Shown piece after piece: positions 16,361 through 25,043 of a stretch of 64,000 nt of DNA (positions are counted from its first letter, which is position 1; every line of letters starts with the position of its first letter). The notes under the pieces are model-generated. The model was not told the DNA's origin. It searched no databases and saw only the letters and a program-made list of their open reading frames with translations. The translations under genes and the position numbers were made by a program. The stretch is from Verrucomicrobiota bacterium. Its GTDB lineage: Bacteria; Verrucomicrobiota; Verrucomicrobiia; Opitutales; Opitutaceae. The stretch spans positions 1 to 64,000 of the forward strand of contig JAFEGX010000013.1 of NCBI GenBank assembly GCA_018239675.1. Reading direction: 5' to 3'.

Positions 16361-18769
16361 TCATGATGGCGTGGTCTTAAGCGCGGTGTGGAGGGCTGTT
16401 AGCAGCAGCTTTGGCTCGCAGGGTTTCATCACCACTTCCCTGACGCCCATGGCCGCCAATTCGTCCCGCCGCTTGATTTCATCCATACCGCTCATGCCTA
16501 CAATCGGCAGCCGTTCGGCCACGAGTCGGATCGTTCGGATCATATCCACGCCATCCATCACTGGCATCATCATGTCGGTGACCACCGCGCGCACTTCGTC
16601 ACGCCGCGCCAGAAACTCGCGCACGCCCTCCTCGCCGTTCGTCGCGGTGAGAACGTGGTAGCCGTTTTCTTCCAGCACTAGGCGAGTTGCCTCACGGAGT
16701 CCCGGCTCGTCATCCACGAGCAGCAGCAGTTCTCCATTGCCCCGCGGCACATCGGAGGTGCCCGGCCCGACCGTCGTCCCCGGCGTCTCAGCCGCCGGCA
16801 GGTAAACTTTGAACACACTGCCGTTTCCCGGTTCGCTATAAACCGTCACGAACCCCCCATGATTCTTCGCGATGGCCAGCACGGTGGACAAGCCCAGTCC
16901 GGTGCCCTTGCCCACCGGCTTCGTCGTGAAGAATGGATCGAAAATGCGTTCGATGATCTCCTTGGGTATGCCTTCCCCCGTGTCTGCCACCGTCAACACG
17001 ACATAGGGTCCCGGCTTGGCCTGCGGGTTAAGTTTGGCTTGGGCCTCCGTCAGGCGGACATTCTCCGCCGACAGCGTAAGTTTGCCTCCGTTCGGCATCG
17101 CATCGCGAGCGTTCACGCAGAGGTTCATCAGCACCTGGTGTAACTGCGTCGGATCGGCTTGCACCGCCCATAAATCGGCCGGCAACCTCCGGTCAAGTTC
17201 CAGGTTCCGCGGGAAGGTTTCCTGTGCCAGATGATACATGTCGTTGATCAGATGACGAAGCTGCACCGAGGTGCGCGCGACTTCGGTGCCCCGGCTGAAC
17301 GTGAGCAGTTGCCGGATGATGCCGGCGCCACGCTGCGCCCCGTTTTCAATGATGTTCAGGATCGTCTGTTCCCGTTCGCTCGTAACCTTGTCCTTCAACA
17401 AGCCCGCGCCCATGAGCATCGGCGCTAGGATATTGTTCAGATCGTGCGCCACACCACTCGCCAGTGTTCCGATTGCTTCCATGCGCTGCGCGCGTAGGAA
17501 CTGTTGTTCTAGCTTCTTGCGCTCGGTGATGTCCACCGCCGTGGCCACCAACTGGCTAACGCTGCCCCGCTCCTCCCGCAGCGGGCTCAGCGCGAAATCC
17601 ACGATCATCTCCCGGCCGCCGGCTACCCGGATCGCGACATCATACCGGATGAACTCGCCCCGAGCGGCCCGCGCCAGAGCGTCTTTGAGTTGCCGCTGCA
17701 CGTCCGGGGAATGCGACCACCAATAGGCCTGCGGGAAATACGTCCCGATAACTTCCTCGCGCTTGACGCCACCGGCTTCAAGCGCCGCGCGATTTGCCTC
17801 CAGGAGAATGCCATCCAGCGTGAGCAGGCCGACAAACGCGAACAGGCCGTCCATGATGTCGCGCAACTGTTTCGCGTTCCGCCGCTGCGTCTCCTCGGCC
17901 TTCTTTCGCTCCGTGATATCGCGGGCCGCAGCGATCACCATCTGCCCGACTTCGGCGGGAAACGACCGCACGCTCAGTTCCGCCGGGATGCGCCGGCCGT
18001 CCTTGGACTTTAGGGTGCGCTCGAAGACCAGTCGCTTCTCACGGCTCAGGCGGTCGGACAAGGCTGCGATGGTCGGCTCCTCCCCGTCTGACAATTCCAG
18101 TTCATGCACCGACCGGCCGAGCAATTCTTCGTGCGAGTAGCCCAGCAGGTCCGCGGCCGCCTCGTTCGCGTCCACGACTCGGTCGGGCCGGCCCAGTCCG
18201 TCCAGCGAAACGAGGAACATGGCGTCGTTGGCGGCGTTGAAGACCTGCCGGCTGCGGAGCTCGCTGGCGCGCAGCGCCACCGCCTGTTTCTCGAGTTGCA
18301 GGCTGCGGTCCTCCAGCTTGTTCACCAAACCTTGGCTGTATTGGTGCATCGTGCCCAATTCGCCCAGTTCCCCGGTGACAGTCGGCGTGATCCGATGCCG
18401 ATCACCGAGCAAATCCCGCAGCGTGCGGATCAGTTCCGGGCCGGTCGCCGGCTTGCGCAGGAACCGGTCGGCCCCGAGGTCGAGGGACAACTGCTCGTCA
18501 CTGGCCGAGGTGTAGGTGGCGGTGTAAACGATGATCGGCAGCGACCGCAGTCGCGGATGCTGTCGGATTTCATGGCAAAGACGGTAGCCATCCATCCGGG
18601 GCATCAGGATATCGGTGATGACTGCGTCGAACGACGCCTCCAGCAGGATTTGCATCGCCGCGATCCCATCAGAGGCCTCCGCCACCTCGAAGCCATGTTC
18701 CTCCAACACCCCGCGCAAAATCGCACGGTTGTCGTTTTGATCTTCCGCCAGCAGGATGCGGTGGGGCAT
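16361..18769 (-). CDS. Hybrid histidine kinase REC-PAS-HisKA-HATPase-REC
   Basis: 802 residues, with no signal peptide or clear membrane helix, so cytoplasmic. Order: N-terminal receiver (RILLAEDQNDN, Asp in AVITDILMPRMDGY), a short coiled linker, at least three PAS/PAC modules, HisKA (His in SGVAHDLNNILAPM), HATPase (GEGIPKEIIERIFDPF, GKGTGLGLSTV) and a C-terminal receiver (LLLVDDEPGL, Asp in AVVTDMMMPVMDG). The start is ATG 18769 (MPHRILLAED); an upstream extension is possible but not conserved-looking. Third-position composition appears more mixed than in flanking genes. It is the sole gene inside the inverted repeat arrays, suggesting acquisition as a cassette. Confidence 0.9.
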   Translation of the reverse strand: MPHRILLAEDQNDNRAILRGVLEEHGFEVAEASDGIAAMQILLEASFDAVITDILMPRMDGYRLCHEIRQHPRLRSLPIIVYTATYTSASDEQLSLDLGADRFLRKPATGPELIRTLRDLLGDRHRITPTVTGELGELGTMHQYSQGLVNKLEDRSLQLEKQAVALRASELRSRQVFNAANDAMFLVSLDGLGRPDRVVDANEAAADLLGYSHEELLGRSVHELELSDGEEPTIAALSDRLSREKRLVFERTLKSKDGRRIPAELSVRSFPAEVGQMVIAAARDITERKKAEETQRRNAKQLRDIMDGLFAFVGLLTLDGILLEANRAALEAGGVKREEVIGTYFPQAYWWSHSPDVQRQLKDALARAARGEFIRYDVAIRVAGGREMIVDFALSPLREERGSVSQLVATAVDITERKKLEQQFLRAQRMEAIGTLASGVAHDLNNILAPMLMGAGLLKDKVTSEREQTILNIIENGAQRGAGIIRQLLTFSRGTEVARTSVQLRHLINDMYHLAQETFPRNLELDRRLPADLWAVQADPTQLHQVLMNLCVNARDAMPNGGKLTLSAENVRLTEAQAKLNPQAKPGPYVVLTVADTGEGIPKEIIERIFDPFFTTKPVGKGTGLGLSTVLAIAKNHGGFVTVYSEPGNGSVFKVYLPAAETPGTTVGPGTSDVPRGNGELLLLVDDEPGLREATRLVLEENGYHVLTATNGEEGVREFLARRDEVRAVVTDMMMPVMDGVDMIRTIRLVAERLPIVGMSGMDEIKRRDELAAMGVREVVMKPCEPKLLLTALHTALKTTPS

Positions 18770-19055
18770 GGAATCCGGGCTAGGGCGAGCCTCCCACTCC
18801 GACAACTGGATAGCGAGCGCCGAATCCCGGCCTAGCCTCGGTCGCTCGGCGGCGGAAGGAGGGGCCTTGTGGTCCGGCGGTTTGGTGAGGGAGCCCGCGT
18901 TGAAGGAAGTGAGTCAACGCCACCTCCTGGAAAGGGCCGAATGAGCCGAATCAATTGGGGGAGTCCGTCGCGCAAAAGCCGAATGACACTTCTCATCTAG
19001 AAGTCCGGGAATCCGGATCGTGCGCCCTGCGATCGCCGAACCCGCGGGAACAGAA

Positions 19056-19087
19056 AGCCCGCCGGGCCAGGTGGCTCGCGGCGGGCT
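19056..19087 (-). terminator. Candidate intrinsic terminator downstream of rng
   Basis: Perfect 9-bp stem AGCCCGCCG / CGGCGGGCT with a 14-nt loop, followed on the minus strand by TTTCTGTT. It is about 108 nt past the rng stop, beyond the right repeat array, so it lies inside the putative cassette. It may serve rng-rodA transcripts. Confidence 0.5.
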
Positions 19088-19102
19088 GAAGGGGGCTGCG
19101 CT

Positions 19103-19182
19103 GCTACGGAATTCGTGTCAGCGTGTCATTGAGTTCGCGTCAGCAACTCGGAATTCGCGTCACCAACACGGATTTAATGTCA
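19103..19182. repeat. Right terminal repeat array of the kinase cassette
   Basis: Four consecutive 18-22 nt units: about 19103-19120, 19121-19142, 19143-19162 and 19163-19182. Each ends in TGTCA or GTCA and carries a CGGAATT or similar core. The outermost unit contains CACGGATTTAATGTCA, the exact reverse complement of the outermost left copy. The array ends 13 nt from the rng stop codon. Confidence 0.75.
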
Positions 19183-19194
19183 CCATACAGACGG

Positions 19195-20946
19195 TTACCG
19201 GTATTCCTCGCCGGTGACGGCGTTGATGATCTTGAAGTTCTCGACGTGGTAGTTGAGTTCGGCGCGGAACGCGAGTTTCACGCCGTAGAGCTTCTCGACG
19301 CGCACGAGCAGCTCGGCGTCCTCGCTGCGGAGGCGCTCGAGGATGCTCGGGTGGACGAGCACGCGCAGGTTGTATTCCTTGCCGTCGTTCCGCAGCTGGA
19401 GGCGGCGGGCGACGGAGGAGAGCTTGCGCTGCAGCTCGACCGACATGGTGGTCGCGCTCTTCACGATGCCGCGGCCGCGGCAGTACGGGCAGTCGGTGTA
19501 GAGGTTGGACGACAGCGATTCCTGCTGGCGCTGGCGGGTCATCTGGAGGATGCCCAGCGTCGAGATCGGCAGGATGTGGTTCTTCGCCTTGTCCTGCGCC
19601 ATCTCCGCGACCATCTTCTCGTAGACGGCGTTGCGGTGGCGACGCTCCTTCATGTCGATGAAGTCGATGATGAGCAGGCCGCCGAGGTTGCGGAGGCGGA
19701 TCTGACGGGCGGCCTCGACGGCGGCCTCGAGGTTCACGGCATAGATGACATTCTTCTCGTCGCCGCCGCGGGACTTGTGCGAGCCGGTGTTCACGTCGAT
19801 CGAGATCAGGGCCTCGGTCTCGTCGATGACGATCTCGCCGCCGGACGGGAGCGGGACCTTCCGCTGGCCGGTCTGCTCGATCTGACGCTCGATGTTGAAC
19901 CGCTCGAAGATCGGGATGCTGTCGTTGTAGAACGCGATCTTGCCGGCGGAGCGCTTGGAGATCTGCGCGACCAGCTGCTGCGTGCGGGCGTGGTCCTCCT
20001 TGTTGTCGATCAGCACGCGGTCAACCTCCTCGGTGAGGAAGTCGCGCACGGTGCGCTCGACGAGGCCGGGCTCCTGGTAGAGGCAGGCCGGCGCGCGCTC
20101 GTTCTGCATCTTCGTCGTAATGTCCTGCCAGGTCTTGAGGAGAATGTGGAGGTCGCGGACGAAGTACCGGGCCTTTTTCCCCTCGCCGGCGGTGCGGACG
20201 ATGACGCCCATGCCCTCGGGGATGGTGAGCTCGTTGATGAGCTGCTTGAGGCGCTTGCGTTCCAGCGGGTCCTCGATCTTGCGGGAGATGCCGCAGCCGT
20301 CGCTGTAGGGCGTGAGGATGAGGTAGCGGCCGGGGAGCGAGAGGTTGGTCGTGGTGCGCGGTCCCTTGGTGCCGATGGGCCCCTTGGTGACCTGGATGAC
20401 GATGTCGGTGCCCGGCGGGTAGAGGCCGGGGATGTCCTTCACCGTGGGCTCGGCGCCGCGGGCGGGGGCGTTCTTCTTCTTGTTGACGCGCACGACCTCG
20501 ACGGACGAGTCGGCGGCGGCCGGGAGCATGTCCCAGTAGTGGAGGAACGCGTTCTTGGTGTAGCCGATGTCGACGAAGGCGGCCTTGAGGCCGGCGTCGA
20601 GGTTCTTGATGCGGCCCTTGTAGATGCCGCCGACCATCCGGTTGTCGGACTCGCGCTCGATCTCGAACTTCTCGAGGCGGCCGTCGACGAGCAGCGCGAC
20701 GCGCTTCTCGAGCGGCTCGGAATTGATGATCAGTTCCCGGTAGGAGCCCTTCTCCTTTTTGAAGATCGAGAGGATCTTCTGGAGGAGGGGGCGCTGCTGG
20801 GAGCGCTCGGCGGCGCCGGCCTTCAGCTCGGCGGAGCTGAGCGGCTTGGTTTCACCCTGGGCCGGGGGATTGACGAGCTCGGAGTCATACTGCTGGGCGA
20901 CGTCCGGCGGCGGGCCGCCGGACGAGGATTGCGAGGATTCGCTCAT
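19195..20946 (-). CDS. rng: Ribonuclease E/G family endoribonuclease
   Basis: 583 residues, nearer RNase G than full-length RNase E because the long C-terminal scaffold is absent, though it has an N-terminal ~65-residue extension. The S1-like RNA-binding region is at about 105-190 ([23 protein letters not shown]). Catalytic magnesium ligands are likely Asp384 ([10 protein letters not shown]) and Asp428 ([10 protein letters not shown]). The zinc-link CPYCRGRG lies at about 512-519. It follows rodA on the same strand with a 96-nt gap, as at the end of many mre/rod loci. Predicted to process rRNA and degrade mRNA. Confidence 0.93.
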   Translation of the reverse strand: MSESSQSSSGGPPPDVAQQYDSELVNPPAQGETKPLSSAELKAGAAERSQQRPLLQKILSIFKKEKGSYRELIINSEPLEKRVALLVDGRLEKFEIERESDNRMVGGIYKGRIKNLDAGLKAAFVDIGYTKNAFLHYWDMLPAAADSSVEVVRVNKKKNAPARGAEPTVKDIPGLYPPGTDIVIQVTKGPIGTKGPRTTTNLSLPGRYLILTPYSDGCGISRKIEDPLERKRLKQLINELTIPEGMGVIVRTAGEGKKARYFVRDLHILLKTWQDITTKMQNERAPACLYQEPGLVERTVRDFLTEEVDRVLIDNKEDHARTQQLVAQISKRSAGKIAFYNDSIPIFERFNIERQIEQTGQRKVPLPSGGEIVIDETEALISIDVNTGSHKSRGGDEKNVIYAVNLEAAVEAARQIRLRNLGGLLIIDFIDMKERRHRNAVYEKMVAEMAQDKAKNHILPISTLGILQMTRQRQQESLSSNLYTDCPYCRGRGIVKSATTMSVELQRKLSSVARRLQLRNDGKEYNLRVLVHPSILERLRSEDAELLVRVEKLYGVKLAFRAELNYHVENFKIINAVTGEEYR

Positions 20947-21042
20947 GGTGGGGGTCGTGGGTTGGGTTCACGGGGCCCCCCTGGGCACTCGTCGCGGCGC
21001 AGGAAATTCCGGCAGAGCGGTCGATAGCGCGAAGAAGTGATT

Positions 21043-22272
21043 TCATATGAAATCCTTCCTGAAGCGATAGACGCTCTGGACCAGTCCTTGCAGCAAGCAG
21101 CAACTGAGCACAAAGGAGCCACCGTAGCTGATGAAGGGAAGTGGTATGCCCGTGATGGGCACCAGCCCGATGGTCATGGCGATGTTCACGAACACATGCA
21201 CCGCGAAGAGCACCGTGACGCCGATGGCGAGCAGGGTGCCGAAGCGGTCTCGGGCGAGACCGGCGATGCGAATGCCGTTGAACAGTACCACGCCAAAAAG
21301 GCCGAGAACCGTGAGGCTTCCCAGAAATCCTTTTTCCTCGGCGATGACCGAGAAGATGAAATCGTTGTGGGCGACCGAGCGGGGCAGGTAGCCGAGCTGC
21401 GCCTGCGTGCCCTCGGTCCAGCCCTTGCCGGTAAGTCCGCCCGAGCCGACCGAGATGAGCGACTGGCGCTGGTTCCAGCCCACGCCCATGGGGTCGACCT
21501 TGTCGGGCCAAACGAAGGAGATGATGCGGTTGCGCTGGTAGTCGTGCAGCGGCACCCAAGACTGCGCCTGGTAGCTGCCTTTGTCCGCCAGGTAAGAGTA
21601 CCCGTGCGACTCCATGTAGTTCTTATAGCTCAGCGTGTCCCAGGTCACGATCCCGAGGACCAGCAGAAAAGTCCCTAGCGCCGCCGCGAAGAACCGCGTC
21701 GAGAGCTTGGAAACATAGAGCATGGAAAAGACCATCGGGGGCAACACGATCGCCGACTTCAGGTCGGGCTGTAGCAAGATCAAGAGCATGGGTGCACCCA
21801 CCGCAAGGGCCAATTTCCCCAGCACGCTCAGGGATTGGCGGACCGTGCCTACCTCGTTGCGGATCAACAGGCTGGCCGTCATCAGGAGCACGGCGATCTT
21901 CGCCGTTTCGGATGGCTGGTAGGAGAAGAATCCGAGGTTGATCCAGCGCTGCGAGCCGTAGACCTCGGATCCGATGCCGGGCAGCAGGACCAGCACCAGA
22001 GGTATCAGGCAGAGCAGATAAAACCAGTGGGCGACGCTCAGCCAAAAGCGGTAGTCGATCAGGGAAACGACCCCGTAAAGGACCGCGCCGGCCGCGAGCC
22101 AGACGATCTGGGTCAGCCAGTTCCTGCCGTGCACCGAGTACTGCGCGCTGTAGATGAACGCGATGCCGAAGAGGCTGAGCAACCCCAGCGCGAACGGGGT
22201 CATCCAGTCCCACCGCTCCCGCGTCGTCGTCTTGAAGACGCTGATGTAGTCGGTGGGCGACGGCAGGTTCAC
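21043..22272 (-). CDS. rodA: Rod-shape determining protein RodA (SEDS glycosyltransferase)
   Basis: 409 residues with about ten membrane segments. The SEDS signature region reads GSGGLTGKGWTEGTQAQLGYLP followed by HNDFIFSVIAEEKGFLG, with C-terminal PFISYGGSFVLSCC. RodA polymerises peptidoglycan glycan strands for side-wall elongation with a class B PBP. The upstream partner genes (mreBCD, PBP2) are not in the adjacent sequence, where an O-antigen ligase-like gene starts instead. Start ATG 22272. Confidence 0.93.
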   Translation of the reverse strand: MNLPSPTDYISVFKTTTRERWDWMTPFALGLLSLFGIAFIYSAQYSVHGRNWLTQIVWLAAGAVLYGVVSLIDYRFWLSVAHWFYLLCLIPLVLVLLPGIGSEVYGSQRWINLGFFSYQPSETAKIAVLLMTASLLIRNEVGTVRQSLSVLGKLALAVGAPMLLILLQPDLKSAIVLPPMVFSMLYVSKLSTRFFAAALGTFLLVLGIVTWDTLSYKNYMESHGYSYLADKGSYQAQSWVPLHDYQRNRIISFVWPDKVDPMGVGWNQRQSLISVGSGGLTGKGWTEGTQAQLGYLPRSVAHNDFIFSVIAEEKGFLGSLTVLGLFGVVLFNGIRIAGLARDRFGTLLAIGVTVLFAVHVFVNIAMTIGLVPITGIPLPFISYGGSFVLSCCLLQGLVQSVYRFRKDFI

Positions 22273-22419
22273 GGGCCCCGACTAAGCAGGCTTCCCGGTC
22301 CCGGCGCAAGAGTGGGAGCGACGCCGGCCGGTCAGTCCACCATCGCACATCGGACATCGAAGGGCGGGGGACCCGATCGAACGCCGCACCCTGCAGGCAC
22401 CTCCCACCACGTCCGGCTT

Positions 22420-23895
22420 TCAACTTTTCCCCGCCACCGGCACACCTTCCCTCGTCACTGGTCCCTCGTCGTTCGTCCCTTTTTCTCCCTCTTCCGCCGG
22501 CGTCGCCGCCACGCCCAGCACGATCCAGAACACCACCGCGCCCATGGGTCCCTCGAGCACCACGCCGAGGCACGCGCTGGCCAGCATGATCCAGACGCTG
22601 CACCACAGTCCGGCGTCCAAGGGGTCGGCATGCACGGCGCGCCAGGTGCGCACGGCGATGATGCCGAGGACGACCAAAAAGGCCACGAGGCCAATGGCAC
22701 CCATGCGGGCGAAGATCGTGAGCAGCACGTTGTGGGGGCTGCGGGTGGAAAATTCCTCCGGACTGTCGGCGTAGTATTCCCGCACGAACCGCTCGGCGAG
22801 GTCGGCGCCGAATCCGAGGCCGACCCACGGGTTGCCTTCGACGGTCTCGTCGATCACCGCGCCCCACCAGACGCGCCGGAACTGGTTGTTGTCGCCCTTG
22901 TTCAGGCTCTCGGCGCTAAGGTAGGTGCGCTGACCCGAGAAATCGGCGAGGGAGAGCGCCCGCTCGTACACGCCATAGACTGGGGTTTTTTCAACGGGCT
23001 GGTTGAACGCCACCGCCCAGAGGAGGATTACCGCCGAGGCCAGGCCGCCGCAGCCGGCGAGGGTCGCCGCAAAGCGCCAGCGGCGCCCGACCAGCAGCCA
23101 GGTCGCGGCCAGCGCCAGCCCGAGCATCGACGCGCGATTGGTCGTGCCCAGCACCGCCGCGGCAAGAGCCATGCTGGCGACCGCGTTCCACCAGCGTCCG
23201 CCCGTTTCAAAGCGCATGAACGCCATGACTGAACCGATCGCGAGAAAGGTGCCGACCAAGTCGCCCTTGTAGTAGATTACCGGAATGCCGCGGATCGTGA
23301 GCGTGTCCATGAACAGCTCTGGATAGCGGTTGAAGAGCCAAGACAGCGGCAGGAGCACCACGCAGGCGATCACGAGGGTGTTGAAGAGCAGGCGGCGCGC
23401 GGCCGGCAGCCGGGCGGCCTCCTGCGCCAGGTAGAAGAAACCGGCGTAGTAGACGGTCGCAAAGTCGCGCAGCGCCACGAGCCCGTATGTGCGCACGTCG
23501 ACCACAATCCGCAGGCTCCCGAGACAGATCCACAGCAGCAGCGCCACGTTCAGCGCGTCGCGCCGGAACGGAAGTTCCCGCCGCCAGGCGCATTGGAAGC
23601 CGAACAGCAGACCCGCCAGCGCCAGCACGGCCTCGGCCGGGAGGATCGGTAGCGTCGGCGTCAGCGTGATCTGCGCAAAACCACGGCTGCCGACCACGTA
23701 GCCAAACACGACCGCCGCGAGCAGGACCGAGCCCAGCGGCAGCCGGATCCAGGGCGTGATCGCGAAGCCGAGGAGGACCGCCGCCACCAGCGCCGGCAGC
23801 GAATCGCCCTCGGCGATCGAGACTCCCATCCACACCGCCACCGCGACCGCCACGGTCGTAAACAGACGGGTGCGCCAGGCGGGAGTCAGCGGCAT
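22420..23895 (-). CDS. O-antigen ligase/polymerase (Wzy-type) family membrane protein
   Basis: 491 residues with about 11-12 hydrophobic segments and a long periplasmic loop around residues 295-400 containing YLSAESLNKGDNNQFRRVWWG and NPWVGLGFGADLAERF, typical of the Wzy_C (O-antigen ligase) family. The (N)PWVGLGFG motif with the following HNVLLTIFARMGAIGL is a family hallmark. In this position it is more likely the exopolysaccharide polymerase than an LPS ligase; this is inference from neighbouring glycosyltransferases and flippase. Start ATG 23895. Confidence 0.82.
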   Translation of the reverse strand: MPLTPAWRTRLFTTVAVAVAVWMGVSIAEGDSLPALVAAVLLGFAITPWIRLPLGSVLLAAVVFGYVVGSRGFAQITLTPTLPILPAEAVLALAGLLFGFQCAWRRELPFRRDALNVALLLWICLGSLRIVVDVRTYGLVALRDFATVYYAGFFYLAQEAARLPAARRLLFNTLVIACVVLLPLSWLFNRYPELFMDTLTIRGIPVIYYKGDLVGTFLAIGSVMAFMRFETGGRWWNAVASMALAAAVLGTTNRASMLGLALAATWLLVGRRWRFAATLAGCGGLASAVILLWAVAFNQPVEKTPVYGVYERALSLADFSGQRTYLSAESLNKGDNNQFRRVWWGAVIDETVEGNPWVGLGFGADLAERFVREYYADSPEEFSTRSPHNVLLTIFARMGAIGLVAFLVVLGIIAVRTWRAVHADPLDAGLWCSVWIMLASACLGVVLEGPMGAVVFWIVLGVAATPAEEGEKGTNDEGPVTREGVPVAGKS

Positions 23896-24007
23896 GAGAA
23901 TCGGTCACTGGTATTGGCAGCGAACCGGGACGCGCTCCAGCGAAAAGGCCGGGGGGTGTGGTCGAAAGCCGAATGTGGCAGGTCGAAGGCTAGACCGCGA
24001 TTCGGGA

Positions 24008-24038
24008 GTTGAGGGTTGAACGTTGAAAGTTGAACGTT
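24008..24038. repeat. GTTGAA quasi-tandem tract before a glycosyltransferase gene
   Basis: Successive variants of GTTGAGG/GTTGAAC/GTTGAAAG directly upstream of the GT2 gene. The same unit forms the arms at 55343-55447. The inverted partner is not obvious here; CTTTCAACTTTTCC at about 22425-22438 is the nearest counterpart and lies across the neighbouring gene. Confidence 0.5.
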
Positions 24039-24056
24039 CCCTGGTCCCGCCGCGCC

Positions 24057-25037
24057 ATGCCCGCCGTTTCCGTCCTGATGGTCACCCATCGCGTCACGCC
24101 GTTCCTTCGGGCGGCCGTGGCGAGCGTGTTCGCGCAGACGCTCGGGGACCTGGAGCTCGTGCTGGTCGACAATGGCGCGGGGTTGAAGCCGGAGGATCTC
24201 GGCGAGGCGGGTCGCGATCCACGGCTGCGGCTCATGGTCCAGCCCGGGAACGGGGGCATCCCGGCCGGCCACAACGCCGGCGTCGCGGCGGCGCGCGGCG
24301 AGTTCATCGCGCTGCTCGATCACGACGATGTCATGCTGCCCGTGCGGCTGGAGCGCCAGGTCGCGCGCCTTCGCGCCGATCCGGCCCTCGGCCTCGTGTC
24401 GTCGCTGGCGGAATCGATCGACGGCTCCGGCCGCGTCATCGGCCGGGAATTCGCCCTGGTGGAGGCCGACTCGCAGCGCCGTTACTCGGAATTCGCCGCG
24501 CCGGTCGTGACTCCGGCGTACACCGGACGGCGGGAGGTCTTTGCGGCGCTGCCCTATCGCGCGGCGTTCGCGTTCACCGCGGATTTCGATTTTCTGGCAA
24601 GGGCCGCCGAGCGGTACGCGATGGCGGGGGTGCCCGAGGTGCTGCTGCAGTACCGGCACCATGCCGCGCAGACCACGGTTGAACGGGCCGGCCGGATCTC
24701 GCGGGAACGCTGCGTCGTGCGTCTGCTCGCCGCTCGCCGGCGCGCCGGCCGGGACGAGGGCACCTCGTGGCCCGCGCTGCTGGCCGCGGAGCCCGAGTCT
24801 TCCAGCCAGTCCGCCATGCTCGGCGGCTTTGGCGAGCGGTTTCTGGCCGAGGGTTTTGCCGCGCAGGCGGCCTTCCATGCCCGCCGCAGTTTTGTGGTTC
24901 ACCGGACGCCCGGTACCCTGGCGGCGGCCAGCGGTCTGGCGTGGCGGGCGTGGCGCTCAACCCACGGCGGGGGCGACCTGGTCGTCCGGATGTTTGTCTC
25001 GGGGCCGGTCCGCGCCCTCGGCTTGCGGCCCGCTTAG
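24057..25037 (+). CDS. Family 2 glycosyltransferase
   Basis: 326 residues from ATG 24057 (MPAVSVLMVTHR). The GT-A fold is seen in the nucleotide-binding segment (AVASVFAQTLGDLELVLVDNG) and the metal-binding acidic motif ALLDHDDVML at about residue 92. It lacks membrane helices and is probably a cytoplasmic enzyme adding a sugar to a lipid-linked intermediate. It is convergent with the HAD protein gene (6-nt gap) and divergent from the polymerase gene, at the left edge of the polysaccharide locus. Donor and acceptor not assignable. Confidence 0.88.
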   Translation: MPAVSVLMVTHRVTPFLRAAVASVFAQTLGDLELVLVDNGAGLKPEDLGEAGRDPRLRLMVQPGNGGIPAGHNAGVAAARGEFIALLDHDDVMLPVRLERQVARLRADPALGLVSSLAESIDGSGRVIGREFALVEADSQRRYSEFAAPVVTPAYTGRREVFAALPYRAAFAFTADFDFLARAAERYAMAGVPEVLLQYRHHAAQTTVERAGRISRERCVVRLLAARRRAGRDEGTSWPALLAAEPESSSQSAMLGGFGERFLAEGFAAQAAFHARRSFVVHRTPGTLAAASGLAWRAWRSTHGGGDLVVRMFVSGPVRALGLRPA

Positions 25038-25043
25038 GCGGGG

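Larger units (their letters stand above)
16220..19182. mobile_element. Putative cassette: hybrid kinase gene bracketed by inverted repeat arrays
   Basis: The outermost 16 nt are perfect inverted copies: TGACATTAAATCCGTG at 16220-16235 and its reverse complement at 19167-19182. Further related copies follow inward on both sides. The only gene inside is the hybrid kinase (16361-18769), whose codon choice looks less GC-biased at third positions than its neighbours. The multi-copy end architecture recalls IS21-like or Tn7-like ends, but no transposase is present and no target duplication is apparent. The element type is unassigned. Confidence 0.5.

Noticed and set aside
16220-19182. Complete insertion sequence
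   Set aside because: No transposase frame exists inside the repeats; only a kinase gene is present. Kept as a putative cassette.
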